From the NCBI GenBank assembly GCA_025504975.1, contig JANUWI010000018.1, positions 372,001 through 436,000 on the forward strand: a DNA stretch of 64,000 bases, read 5' to 3'. This stretch comes from Plenodomus lindquistii (Eukaryota > Ascomycota > Dothideomycetes > Pleosporales > Leptosphaeriaceae). The position numbers and the translations under genes were made by a program. Positions 12,133 through 23,207 of the stretch are shown one piece after another. A model generated the notes under the pieces. It saw nothing but the letters and a program-made list of their open reading frames with translations, did not search any database and was not told where the DNA came from. Position 1 is the stretch's first letter; each line of letters begins with the position of its first letter.

Positions 12133-13693
12133 TTACGCAGACTTGATCAAAGCAGTGATATCATCCACCTCCTTCGGCGTAGGCGTCAGATTCTCAACGC
12201 CATCGTTTGTAATCAGAATGTTGTCTACCACATCGTTAGCCATAATCACCCTGCCTTAGCTCAGTACATACCTTCAATCCTCACACCACCAACACTCCAA
12301 TACTTGTCCAAAACCTTCTCATCAAAGAACTGCTTCTTCTCTTCATCCTTGAGGTACGGCTCAATAATGAAGCGGCAAAAGTAAATTCCAGGCTCTACAG
12401 TAATCACACTGCGCTCCGGCAACGTGCCCCTCACACGCAGGTACCTGAACATGACGTCTTTGTCCGCGTAGTTGGCGTTGCCACCGCTGTCGTGTGTGTC
12501 CATTCCTAGGTAATGGCCAAGGCCATGCGGGAAGAACGCCACGCTCGCTCGCGCTTTGAAGATGGCATCTGCATCGCCCTTGAGGATACCGAGATCAAGC
12601 AGCCCTTTGATGGCAATCTTGTGTGCGAGTTCGTGGATCGAATCCCATAGCACACCAGCTTTGAGCGCATTAATGCATTGGTGTTGCATGTCTAGTACGA
12701 TCTTGTAGATTGCCAGACTCTCCTCGTTGAAGTGGCCTTTGATGGGGAACGTGCGGGTGATGTCTGAGGCGTAGCAGTCGACCTCGCATCCGGCATCGAG
12801 GAGGAGTAGGTTTTGCTCGGAAATTGGCGCAGCGTTGTTGACATAGTGCAATGTTGCTCCGTTCTCACCGGCTGCGACGATGGAGTGGTAGGCTTGATTT
12901 TTCGCATTGCGTTCTACGCAAGACTTGAGGAATACGGCTTCGAGCTCACATTCGTTCTTTGCCTTGGACGCGGCTTTCATTACGGCGATATGGGCTGCGG
13001 TGGAGATGTCGTTCGCCTTGCGAATCAAGGCGATCTCGTAGTCGGTCTTGGTCACTCTGCAGTACTCGATAGCAGTCTTGAGCTGTTTGAACTCCTTTTC
13101 TTTGTAAGAGAGGAATGTGACATGATCTGAGATTTGCTCAGGGATAGCGTAAATGGTTGATTGCGCGGACTCTGATGTACTGGTGAGATGAGAGTTGAGG
13201 TCTTTGGTAGTTTTACAGTCATCGATGTCGTATTTGGCCTTTGCCTCGTCGACACTCATGGGAAGACCGGACCAGATGACCTCGTCTGGCTCGACAGGAG
13301 GAATGAAGAGTGTCAGCTTGTCATTGGGAATCTCATACGTTAGGTATGAATCTGGCAATTCGCAGCCGCTGAGATAGAAGAAGTAACGCCGTTGCCTACA
13401 CCGACATCAGCATGGAGCTATGAACCGCTTATGAACACTTGTCTCGTACCTGAATGGTGCTTCGCCATCGTTGTCCTAGTTCATACATTAGCACACCATA
13501 TCCTCTATCCAGTAGTATACTCCAACACCATCACCCTACCCACCTCATTCAATTTCTGCTTCTGCGCCTCCAGATAAATCGTTCCATTCTTATCCCCTCC
13601 CTTTTCAACGATCCATTTCGCAACCTTTCTCGCATGCTCTTTCGCGGGATACTTGCCCTTTAGCACGTCTTCATAGTTCTCTGCAATCGCCAT
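12133..13693 (-). CDS. pepP: Xaa-Pro aminopeptidase / prolidase (PepP type)
   Basis: Metallopeptidase removing N-terminal residues that precede proline; probably cytosolic because no signal peptide is seen. 463 aa. Model: complement(join(12133..12224, 12272..13395, 13450..13475, 13544..13693)). Introns are 68, 54 and 47 nt. Exon 2 is only 26 nt and encodes the start of the conserved NDGEAPFRQRRYFFYLSG block, which validates both of its borders. The pita-bread fold metal ligands are visible: D and D in LLLDAGCEVDCYASDITRT, H in HGLGHYLGMDTHD, E in VITVEPGIYF and E in GGVRIED. That last motif is split by intron 3, so it requires splicing. The N-terminus (KGKYPAKEHARKVAKW) fits fungal PepP proteins, supporting the ATG at 13693. 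Confidence 0.9.
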
Positions 13694-14313
13694 GCTGCTG
13701 ATGCTGCACCAATCCTGGTCTTCTGCGGGTGAAATGCGGAATGTAAACGGTGTGGGTTGCTGATGATTTGGCAAGGGCCGTCGTGTGTAATGTTGCAGAG
13801 TGCGAGCCAAGCGCATGCCACGGGATGATAAGGCGGACATGTGAGCTCTGCAGGTCGAAGCTAGGTATCCGGTGGCCGTTTGGCAGCTGGCAGCTATACG
13901 GTTCTGGTGGGGCAAGTCACAGTGGGGGCTGGCGCTTTCGGGTAGCTACGGTTCTGCGCACCATATGCTGACTGTATGAGGAAGGTGCAAATGGACTGTC
14001 ACAGCATGTTGCCGTCCATCTTGCGAGGTTCCAACATGTGCGTTATAGATGTTGCATTGAGACGATGTCTGTAAAACTACGTATTCTCATGTCTACATGC
14101 CACGATTTCAAAAACCTCCTCACGAGAGGCCTCACGACCAACTCCTCAAGCTCCAAACGCCGACGCCACGTCCTGTTGGGCGGTATATCTACAACACAGT
14201 GCAATGATAACAAGGATAGAAAGATTAAAACACAAGCTGTCGTGGAAAGCCGCCACTACATAATGGGAAACCAATATTACGATGGAATTGATTTGACCAG
14301 AATGTGAGGACAT
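13694..14313. other. Spacer between pepP and KRE9-like gene
   Basis: It contains the pepP promoter and the 3' flank of the KRE9-like gene. I found no supportable gene. Confidence 0.4.
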
Positions 14314-15237
14314 TTAGTCCTTCCACCGGTTGAGGAACTTGGCCATGTCGTCGGTCGGCATTGGTGCAGGAGCAACCTGTTGCATGATTAGCCAGGCAGA
14401 TCTTTGGATATACAAGCTGCAGGCATGGCGTGGGAAGCGACTTACAGTGTTCTCCCTGCTCTCAACAGAAAAGGTTTGACTCTGAGTGAGCGTGGTCTGG
14501 ATGCTGGGAATCGGCAACATTGTCGTCGCGATGCGGACGCTGCTTGTCGGGTGCAATGGCTTCGTATTGGTCGCGGTGATGGATGTGGGAGGAATGGGCT
14601 GCATGGGGGCGTATCTGGTGGGCCCGGTTTGCATGGTGTATTCGACGTCGTAGTCGCCGGCTGCTGCATCGGGCGCAGCATTGTCCTTTCCTGTCTCGTC
14701 CACAGTCTTGGGTGGAGTGGTGTCGCTAATGTCAGCGAGCGCTTTCTGCACGTTCGCAGGAAACGCCCCGGTCATGCCCGAGTTGATGACGAAACGATCC
14801 GAATAGGTGGTCAGTTGGCCGCCCGCCTTGGCGACTGCTACCATTTTGAGGAAGCTGGGAAGAGTTTGTTAGCACATGCGAATCATCGTATGTGTGCATG
14901 TAATTGGATGGACATACTATGCTGGCTTGGGTGAATTGGCGCCCCAACCTGCTTGCACCAGGCCTGAAGCTGTGTTACCCGTGGCAAAAGTGCCCATGGT
15001 CGTGATGGCGCCCAGTTGGATCTGGGAGGTGGCATCGTTTCCGCCTGCCATCAAGAAGACTTGGTAGGTCTGCAGGTCCGCGAGTTTGGGCCCATCACCG
15101 CCCTCCTCCCACTTGGCAATGAGCGAGGTCCCTCCGGTGAGTTTTGCGCCTGCAGCCGGTGACGTGAATGAGACGCCCGCGGTGGCCAGCGGTGCGAGGG
15201 CCGCGAGGGCTGCGAGGGAAATCAAGAGGCGTGCCAT
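14314..15237 (-). CDS. KRE9/KNH1-like cell-wall beta-glucan protein
   Basis: Secreted protein of the family needed for cell-wall beta-1,6-glucan assembly. 263 aa. Model: complement(join(14314..14376, 14446..14854, 14918..15237)). The signal peptide is residues 1-20 (MARLLISLAALAALAPLATA). A Kre9/Knh N-terminal domain follows (VSFTSPAAGAKLTGGTSLIA, then YFLKMVAVAKAGGQ and YSDRFVINSGMTG). The C-terminal KRE9 module has TRYAPMQPIPPT. Intron 1 (63 nt, GTATGT to CCCAG) removes an in-frame stop. Intron 2 (69 nt, GTAAGT, GCTAAT, ACAG) is a multiple of three without stops, so its retention would add 23 residues. The protein ends with a charged PTDDMAKFLNRWKD, not a GPI signal. The family call is good; whether it is the KRE9 or the KNH1 counterpart is open. 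Confidence 0.82.
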
Positions 15238-15994
15238 GGTTGCAGGCCTGTGAGGATAGCGAGCGACGGTCCGAGGAGCAGCGGGCGTCGAGCGCGAGGC
15301 GCAAGCAGTGCGCGATGTTTGGGCGTCACGTGGGGTATCTGCAGTGGGAGATCGGGGTGGAGTGTGCGGACCGTTGAGTGCGGTGAAGGTTGAGCTTCCG
15401 GATTCACTCAACCACCACGCTGGCGGCTCGAGGCAGAGGCATTGGCAGTGGCAGTGGCAGTGGCGCTGCCAGGGGCGCCATCGCCGCTGCCGCGTGGGCT
15501 AGCCCACTTCTGGCGGCGCGTCGCATTCCACTGCGGGCTGCCCTTCCTTGGACGCCATCATGGCGCAGCGCAGAGAGATGATCCAAACATCATGCAATGC
15601 ACTCCCTCATCCTACCAAACATGTCTCAATCACTGTGGCTGTCTGCTTACTGCCTGCAAATGTGCGTGTATTAGTGCCTCATAGATGAGGCGTCGGGGCT
15701 GGCTGAATGCCCTGTTCCTGAAGACCCTGATTTTGCTCCACTATCATCTCATCATCCTCGTCAACACCACATTGTGACTCGACCAAAGTCTTCGCTACAA
15801 AAACAGCAGGTATACACACTAGTCTCCACCCTCTCACCGTGCACCTTGTTGGTGATCGTGTAGCACAACTTCCTCCAGCCAATTCCAAAGTTGACAGTTT
15901 TGCTTCCAAACGCCAATCGCATGCTCAAATGTGGATATCCATATTTTCAAGAACAAAGAAAGAAAAAAGTACCGTCAACACGCCGACGCCGCAC
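15238..15994. other. Spacer upstream of KRE9-like gene with GGCAGT repeat
   Basis: GC-rich. It contains a short run of GGCAGT/GGCGCT-type hexamers near 15437-15475. No supportable gene. Confidence 0.4.
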
Positions 15995-16882
15995 TCAAAC
16001 AACCTGTTCGCGCCGCATTTTGGGAGGCGCCAGTTTCAAGTTGAAAGACTGCGGTAACCTGCAAGTCATCGTCGCCGCCTGTCCCGCCTTTTGCAACTGA
16101 ACCGTCAAATCCTTCAGCTTCTCCGGGCTGAAGATTTGCACGTCGAATGAGAGGAGAAACTCCACGCAGAGCTCCAGCCGGCTAAGCGAGGCCTCGTCCA
16201 CGCCGCCAACGGCTGCAATTCGCTTTTGTGGCCATCGGTGGTCTTCCAGGGCTTTCATTGCAACCAATGCACATGCGAGGATAAGTCGATGCATAGTGCG
16301 GTATGTAAGTGGGACGCTCCTATCAATGACGCATAATCGGAGCATGTAGGATCCTGCCGCTAGCCAGACAGCTGTTGAGAGCGGGCAAAACTTTTGTATC
16401 CGGTTCATGTACTCCTCAATGCCCACCTTGGGCACGCTTTTCGAGAAGAATTTCCGCGCCATATTTGCCCTTTGCACCGACTCTGGTTGCGCACCGTGCC
16501 CAACATCGTGTATAGTCACCGGCTCGTCGTGACCCGCTTCTGGTGGGGCCAATTCGGTGGGTTGATGCCTCTCTTTTTCGGCTGGAATGGGTGTCGCAGG
16601 TCTCGACGCTGTTCGCCTATGGCTCCGCAATAAATGATTTTCTTTGCCGCCTGGCGTGCTTGGTCGAGACAATGGCGGTGTTGCTGGCACGTCGCCAGCC
16701 GCGTTTGCGAGAGCGACCACTGAGCGGGCTATGAGCTTCATCGCCGTCTCGCGTGACATTGTGCAAACATCGAGCTCTTCGGCAACGATTGGTGGCGATG
16801 GCGCATCTTGGAGGCTGAGTTCTCTGAACTCTGGAAGAACGCCCGCATCGCCAGCTGGATTTGGTGCTGAAGGAGGATCCAT
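15995..16882 (-). CDS. Pho80-type cyclin
   Basis: Cyclin of the PHO80/PCL family, predicted partner of a Pho85-like cyclin-dependent kinase (phosphate, glycogen or cell-cycle control). A single exon of 295 aa from MDPPSAPNPAGDA. The N-terminal half is disordered and Pro/Ser/Thr-rich (SRPSTPGGKENHLLRSHRR). The cyclin box lies at about 160-280: YMNRIQKFCPLSTAVWLAAG, RTMHRLILACALVAMKALED, the VGGVDEASLSRLE loop, then LLSFDVQIFSPEKL. The frame is open further upstream to 17089, but those 69 extra residues look non-conserved, so I chose the ATG at 16882. The product could be a Pho80 or a Pcl6/7 counterpart. Confidence 0.8.
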   Translation of the reverse strand: MDPPSAPNPAGDAGVLPEFRELSLQDAPSPPIVAEELDVCTMSRETAMKLIARSVVALANAAGDVPATPPLSRPSTPGGKENHLLRSHRRTASRPATPIPAEKERHQPTELAPPEAGHDEPVTIHDVGHGAQPESVQRANMARKFFSKSVPKVGIEEYMNRIQKFCPLSTAVWLAAGSYMLRLCVIDRSVPLTYRTMHRLILACALVAMKALEDHRWPQKRIAAVGGVDEASLSRLELCVEFLLSFDVQIFSPEKLKDLTVQLQKAGQAATMTCRLPQSFNLKLAPPKMRREQVV

Positions 16883-19800
16883 GGTTTTTGGATAAGAAAT
16901 GACCGGTGCAAGCACAAGGCGCCTTGGGTGCACGGTTTTGAGTGGAGGCGCCGAATAACACACTTGGATCATTTGGCCGTGCAGAAAGTACCTTGCCGAA
17001 GTTTTACCGAAAGGAATAGTGTGGGACGTGTGAATGATGCCGCAGTGATTGTCTAAAGGCCTTGAGGAAGGTCGGTCCGGGCAAATCAATGTTGATGGTT
17101 CAGCCTACCAACAGATGACAGGTGACAGGTGACAGGTGATAGTTGACAGTAGCAGGAGTCTGATATCGTGTCGAGAGTGCAGGATCTCCGGAGTGATCGA
17201 TAGGTCGATTGGTGTAGGTGTCTATCGGGAGGAAAGGCGTTGTCGTTGGGTGTAGAGGAAGTATATGAGGAACGTTCAAGATTCGACAATTTCCGAGCAG
17301 AACCAGCACTATAATAGCACGGCGCGAAGGCGTCTTCTTTAACGGTCAAGTGACACTAAGGTGACTTGGTTCTCCACCGAATAGAAGCTGGCTGGAAGCT
17401 GGCTGGAGAGATCTTTCGCGGGCAGGATTCCGAGCTTCGGATAAGTAGTGCGAGCAAGCTGCGGCCATTGAGGTGGCGTGCAAATGCGGCTTATGTAGCT
17501 GCTACTGCCGCCAAAACGCCATCAGCACCGGCGTCAAGGCACGGTGAATGAGGTGTCGTAGTGCTGTGCTAGCCACGAGCAGGCGATACGTGGAGTTTGG
17601 TAGCTGTGGGGGGCTAGACGAGGGCCGTGAGGCGGGTCTCGTGGACTGCAGAAAAGGGCTAGACCGCTGGAGATGCCGGGCCGCGAGCAGTAGTAACAGG
17701 CAGAACTTCAAAAGGCGCGCAGGATGCACCAAGCAGCGCGCATCCTTAGAGGACAGCGCAAGACGAACAGCAAAGACGCAGGTGGAAGCTGGGGTAACTG
17801 ATTGGCGGTCAATCAATGTTTAAGTAACAGTACAGTAGCGGGACAACGCTCGGCAGGGTCCAATACCTAGGCCGGGCGCACGCGCATATGTACACAGCAA
17901 GGGTAGCGAGATCCGAGGAGTCACGACACGCTGTCCCGGCCCACAGGAGGTATTTGATCGCGGAGGTGTACCATGTGAGAGGACGATGCGGGATTTGAGC
18001 AAGATGCGGAGGAACTGAGGCCGTATCGGCCCCACGCAATACTCTAGTTGACCCGGAGCAGTTAGCCGTCCGTCCTTGTTGGAATTGTTCGGCTTTCACA
18101 ACACCACCGGGGCAGCTCTTCGCCATGGTGACGATACCCCGTCAGCTCGTGGACCAAGAAGCCTGCTTGCCATCGCGATGCTACTGCACTTTTGAGCGGA
18201 TTGGGAGACCTGCATGTGGCGGGGGCCTACAACAGCACACCCTCATAGCGACGCCTCGGAGCGCCGTCGGTACACATTATGCAACGCGGACTCGGGACGT
18301 GGGCGTACGAGTTGTATGATCTTCAATCTCGCAGCCAATCGACTCTGCTCCGATGCATGACACCCACCAATTCGAGCGTGGGATTCTGGGGTAACTGGAG
18401 CATGTGCTCACGCCTTGATGGTGTGTTCCATTGCTGAATTGCCCTCTGACAGCTGTCAAATATCCGTGGACTGGGCCAAACGCCTGCTCCCTGCTCTCAG
18501 ATTAATTGTTTAGACTGGATCGATCGGACCAGCCTACGGATCGCCGGTCTATGGGAGATTTCCAAATATCTGGACACGTGCTGGAGTATTTGAGCTAACT
18601 GTATATTGGATGGCTACGGATGTCCTAGACCCTTAGCGTAGCTGCAGCACCCTTCTTGCGAAAAGCGGCGCCTGCAATGTGACAGCTTTGCAATCTGGTA
18701 AACTAACTGGATACTTGCACACATACTCCACCAAAGTCTAGACAAACAGTGTATAGACTACATCTCCAGAATCAACAGTCAAAAGTCCCACCTATCTAAA
18801 CATCTCATCGTCCCCTCAAATTGACGATCAGTCCCGCAATCTCCCCTGCCTACCCCACCAAGATCCCCCACCAACCATTCCCCATCCCTCCCACACAACA
18901 TATCCATCACCTATCCAAGATGCCTCCCACAACTCCGATCCACACGCCCTGCAACCGCAACACTGGCTTCTCAACAAGTTTTCTGCTCGCACAGCCATGC
19001 CATGGCGCACGCCGTCCCTGCATTATGTTAGGATGGAATGGGTGACAGAGTACGTCACTGTGCAGCTAACCACGGCACAGAGTACTGCAAGTTGCCCATA
19101 TGAACAAGGATAAGAGTTTCAGGGAACTCTGTGTTGCGCAATCATACATAGTTTCATGGCGGGTTTCGCGGGTAGAAACCCCAGGCCAGTAGGGTAAAGT
19201 AGAGGAGATTTGAGCGGCAGATACACCTATCTGCCTGAGCATACGGACTCCATGACGCAGTGAATTATCAGGACAAAAGGTGTGAGACAATAGGGCCTAC
19301 GTAGTTTCTCATCGTTGTCGTCAATGTCTTGGGAAATTGCGTAGATACGAGGATGTACTCTTCTAACAGTGTGCTACAGCGTTCCTACAATCTCGCTCCG
19401 ACTTGTGTATGTAGGATGAGAGTATGTCACTGCAGTATACATACATGCCATGAATACTCTGGACGTCCCGTCATGTCTCTAGTCGTTGTACTGACTACGC
19501 TTGGTAACGACTGACATGTGGATAGGTAGTGACCACGGCCCGAGTACACGCCTATCACATACTGTATTTCACAACTACGTTGTTGCAACTTGGACGTCTC
19601 ACGACACACTGATGAAATCGTGTAGACTGGGCTATTTTTTGGGCCTTGGGGAAAATGTTGTACATCGCTAGCTAGGTGATCCTGTGATGAGATCAGCTTG
19701 ATGTTCTTTTTGTGTAGACTATGCATGTCCATTTTGGATGAAACCTGCTAGAGACGGTAAAGTACAGACATGGGGAAAAGTGTGCCAGAGATGGCTACTT

Positions 19801-20127
19801 GTACATGGATGAGAAAGGTCCAGCAGATGGTTCCAATGCACATCGGTCCTCCCTGGTTGTGTGCGCATACCAGTGTCTTTTCTTATCAAGAAATCCACGG
19901 CTGCTTGTCTAGATCCCTTGTGATGTCTGACTAGCACCGCAAGTCGACCATGATACTTAGAATGTAGCCTCGTGCGTATCGCGCGACACACGAACTTCCA
20001 CCTGAGGATTGAGCTACACATCAAGATTAGAAACCCCTCTCTTTCCTTGGCAAATATACGCCGAAAACCTATAGCAGCCAAAACTTCCAACTCACTAGGC
20101 GAGCCAATGATAAATTAAAAGCACATG
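16883..20127. other. 3.2-kb gene-poor region
   Basis: There is no gene I can support on either strand. The longest frames (about 105 codons at 17502-18126, 123 codons at 19719-20090) overlap one another in conflicting frames and have no family signal. A short ACAGGTG-type tandem run lies at about 17112-17140. An unrecognised small or noncoding gene cannot be excluded. Confidence 0.5.
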
Positions 20128-21273
20128 TTATATCTGACTCATTCTAGCCCTCTTCCTCGTACTTCCAGGTACTACTGCTGGCCCAGCACGACTCGGCCCG
20201 TCGTCCCCGCCCCCACGCCTGCTCTTCTCCTGCTGGTCAAGCACCAGCTGCAGCACATCGTACGAGAACTGAGGGAACTCGAGACACATGGCCTTGAATT
20301 CTGGCTCTGCGTCGTGGCGCAGGCTGAAGGAGCGGGTGGCCCAGAAGGCAGCGACCGGCTTGCGGATCGTGGCGTCTTCGGGGCTGGACTCCTTGTACAC
20401 GTAGCGTGCATAGGCGAGCTCGCCCTTTGCGGTCGAGGCTGTGCGGTGGATCTTGGAGTGGGCGAGTGACTTGAGTTCGGGGAGTTGTAGGCGGTCGGCG
20501 AGGGTGTAGATACGTGCGTGGACGAGGAGGCCAAGACCGTCGTCGTCGGCGGAGGGTTGACGCGGGTCCTTCTCGAGGGGGGCATCACGCGCAGAGGAGG
20601 TCTTCTTGGGAAAGTATTCTCCGGTGTAGAGGTACTCGACTACAGAGCCCATGGCATCGATGTCGCAGTCGGAATATACAATCTGACGGGGCTTTGGTTC
20701 GTTAGCGGATGGTTCGATTGGTAGTGTAGGGTAGGCGTTTCATACACCGCCAGGTGAGAAGGCGTCGACTTGCTTCGCGAACTCTGGTGATTTGACAATG
20801 ACGGCCTGATGCGCAGAGTATATGGTGCGGCTCTCTCCAGATCCGACCACGACTTCGACGATGGGACTCTTCATCAGGCTGTGTTCTAGTTAGTACTCGC
20901 TTCATATCTTCCATGTCCATGGAACTCCTCATGATCAGGAAAGACGGACCGCGTCGCACTGAGGCTGTACATGCGACAACTTCAAGCGTTTCGCACATGC
21001 ACTTGCGCCTGCGCTTCAGCATGCACAAGCTTTGCACATAACCTCAAAGTTCAACGCCCTAGGCAATCGTTGTCACGCCTCCTCCTAGACACCGCACAAC
21101 CTCGATCAAGACTTTCGCACTTACTCTGCGAAGAGCACCAGCTTCGGCGGCTCAGGCTCCATCTCCGTCAGCCCAGTCTCCTCAGCCGGCGCATCACCAC
21201 CAGCGCCTTCTTCCATTTCCACATCATCCACCGGTGTTTCCGCGACGGGAGTTTGCTGTTCGATATCCACCAT
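20128..21273 (-). CDS. BTB/POZ domain protein
   Basis: Fungal BTB protein, possibly a Cullin-3 adaptor or transcription-related; the specific role is unknown. 278 aa. Model: complement(join(20128..20682, 20746..20878, 21125..21273)). The first exon gives an acidic N-terminus (MVDIEQQTPVAETP), ending in LVLFA. Exons 2-3 give the BTB core: DLMKSPIVEVVVGSGE, YSAHQAVIVKSPEFAKQ, IVYSDCDIDAMGSVVEYLYT. Helical C-terminal sequence follows (LADRLQLPELKSLAHSKI), with a basic end (TRKRARMSQI). Intron 2 is a 63-nt GTATGA-to-GTCAG intron with a CTAAC branch. Intron 1 (GTAAGT to ACAG, CTAAC branch) is long at 246 nt, so a small extra exon within it cannot be ruled out. Confidence 0.8.
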
Positions 21274-21873
21274 ACCGAAGGTGTGTTTTCAAGAGTGAAT
21301 GTATACGTCTGAATGCTCAAAAGCTCAAGAGAAGGCTGCAATGTTGGCAAGTAAGTGGGAGATTGTGTAGAGAGCGACTTGAAGGACAGAAAAGCGATGA
21401 TAGTCAAGGGCAAGATGCGATTGAGGGGTTTGCGCGTGCTGGACAGTGACGGGTGGCTGACAATGGCTGGGTTGCGCGTAGCCGTGGAGCTTGGACGCGA
21501 CGAGCTTGGACGAGCTTCGTGACCTTCATCGCGCTAACGCAGGAACAGGACTTGGCGGTTGTGAGCCGATGAGCTGATTCAGAACTCCAACCGTGTTTGT
21601 GGATACGGTGGAAAGTCGCTGACGACATGAGCAGAGCATGTACACTTTGATCAAGTGTAAAGTACACGAACGCCTTTGCTAAGATGGTATTTCAGTAGCT
21701 GCTGCGTACTATTAGGGCCTGTAAATAACGCACGACCAAGTCGGTTGTATACAGAAGGTATTACTCTAAAATCCAGCCCCATTTGGGAATGCTATACCCT
21801 CTAGATTGACGCCCGCTTGAAATGTACCTCATTCTTCATCTACATCCTGCATAATCACTCGAGAAACAATATT
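21274..21873. other. Spacer between BTB gene and PAP2 gene
   Basis: It holds the BTB promoter and the 3' flank of the PAP2-type gene. No supportable gene. Confidence 0.4.
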
Positions 21874-23207
21874 TTAAATCCTACCCCCTTTTTCCTGGAA
21901 CCGCTCCCCCGTCGTCGGTACCGGCTTGTCCACCCTCAAAACATACAGCAGCATGTCCTCCAACGGAATAAACACATAAAACACCTTGTTCAGCGCAAAA
22001 CTCAAAAACACAAACACAGTCGCTAGCATAGCGTCCATGAAGTAATGGTTCGCCGTGGCCACGATGACAGTCAAGATAAACGAGGGGTATCCAACGCCGA
22101 TAACAAGATAGAAGATTTTCCAGAAGACGGATTTGCGTACCTCGCCGCGCTCAAGTGTGCGGCGGAAGAGGCCGGAGTGGTAGATCAGTGTCATGCCGAT
22201 GCAGAAGGCGTAGCCAAAATGCATGGATGGCATGGCCGCAAGTTGGTTGACGAATTTCCCGCTCATCCACACGCTCTGTGCGTCGTCGTGGCGGACCGTG
22301 TCGAGGAAGCCGTATTCTTTGGGGAGCAGCCGGGGGGGCATGCAGGGGTATATAACGAAGGTGATGAAGGCGCAAAAGTTGGTCAGAGTAAGGGTGCGGC
22401 GCGCGACGGCGAAGGTATCGAACGAAGGGGCAACATAGTAGTACCAGCAGATGAAGCTATACTTGTTAGCGAATGACTGTGCGCATGTCCACGTGCTGTG
22501 CTTACCCGACTGTTCCAGGAATGTGGATAAGCGCATAGCATTTGTTCAGCACTGTGAGCGCATCCTGATGGCCATGCATGAACCACTGTTGTACGTCGCG
22601 TTCTCGGACTGGGAACAGGAAGCTCAAGAAGCCGTACTCCTCTGCCTCCAAGACAGCGATTCCGTGTTCTTGCGCAACGTCCCAGATGCCACGGCCGGCG
22701 AAAAGTTTACTCGATAGCACAGAGGTCATGCGGTAGAATGCATAGTTGATGATCCAATAGAACATCTCGATTAAGAAGGGGAAGCGTTGTAGTACGCGAC
22801 TGTGGGCGTTCTTGCGGAACCGTGAGGTGTTTGGTGTGGTGACCTTCCAGCAGCAGATGCTTCGAACTTTGCGTGGGTTCTTCGTCAGAAATATTTCGTC
22901 GGACTCGCTGTCGCTTTCGCTGCTAGGCGGTAGCAGGCGGTCGGTGGACGTGTTGGGTTCGCCATCGAGATAGCCGCCCTGTGGAGATTTGCGATCAAAT
23001 ATCTTGTAGTCTCGTTTTCGGGTCATGAACATTGCGAAGAACAGTATGCTTGCTACCATCTAAAACAGCAAATCAGCGTCTGCTACTACTGTTGCGCTGA
23101 AGTCTGAGGCAATGGGAGGAACATACTACTGGCTCACACCATCCTGGCAGCTTCCACGCTGGCTTACTATTCCACTGGCCATCGTCGGCGACTGTGAAGT
23201 TTGCCAT
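21874..23207 (-). CDS. PAP2/IPC-synthase-like integral membrane protein
   Basis: Multi-span membrane protein of the PAP2 superfamily, related to the inositolphosphorylceramide synthase-like subgroup; a lipid phosphatase or head-group transferase is likely but the substrate is unknown. 405 aa. Model: complement(join(21874..22456, 22506..23059, 23127..23207)). Exon 1 encodes MANFTVADDGQWNSKPAWKL. A hydrophobic segment follows at once (MVASILFFAMFM), then an acidic Ser-rich cytosolic stretch. The phosphatase signatures are AAMPSMHFGYAF (motif 2, His) and TANHYFMDAMLA (motif 3, His and Asp). Introns of 67 nt and 49 nt have good branch sites (GCTGAT, CTAAC). The TVG-FICWYYY junction at intron 2 makes a continuous membrane helix. 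Confidence 0.82.

Noticed and set aside
16883..17089. 69-residue upstream extension of the cyclin
   Set aside because: The extra sequence looks like leader; MDPPSAP begins a more plausible N-terminus.
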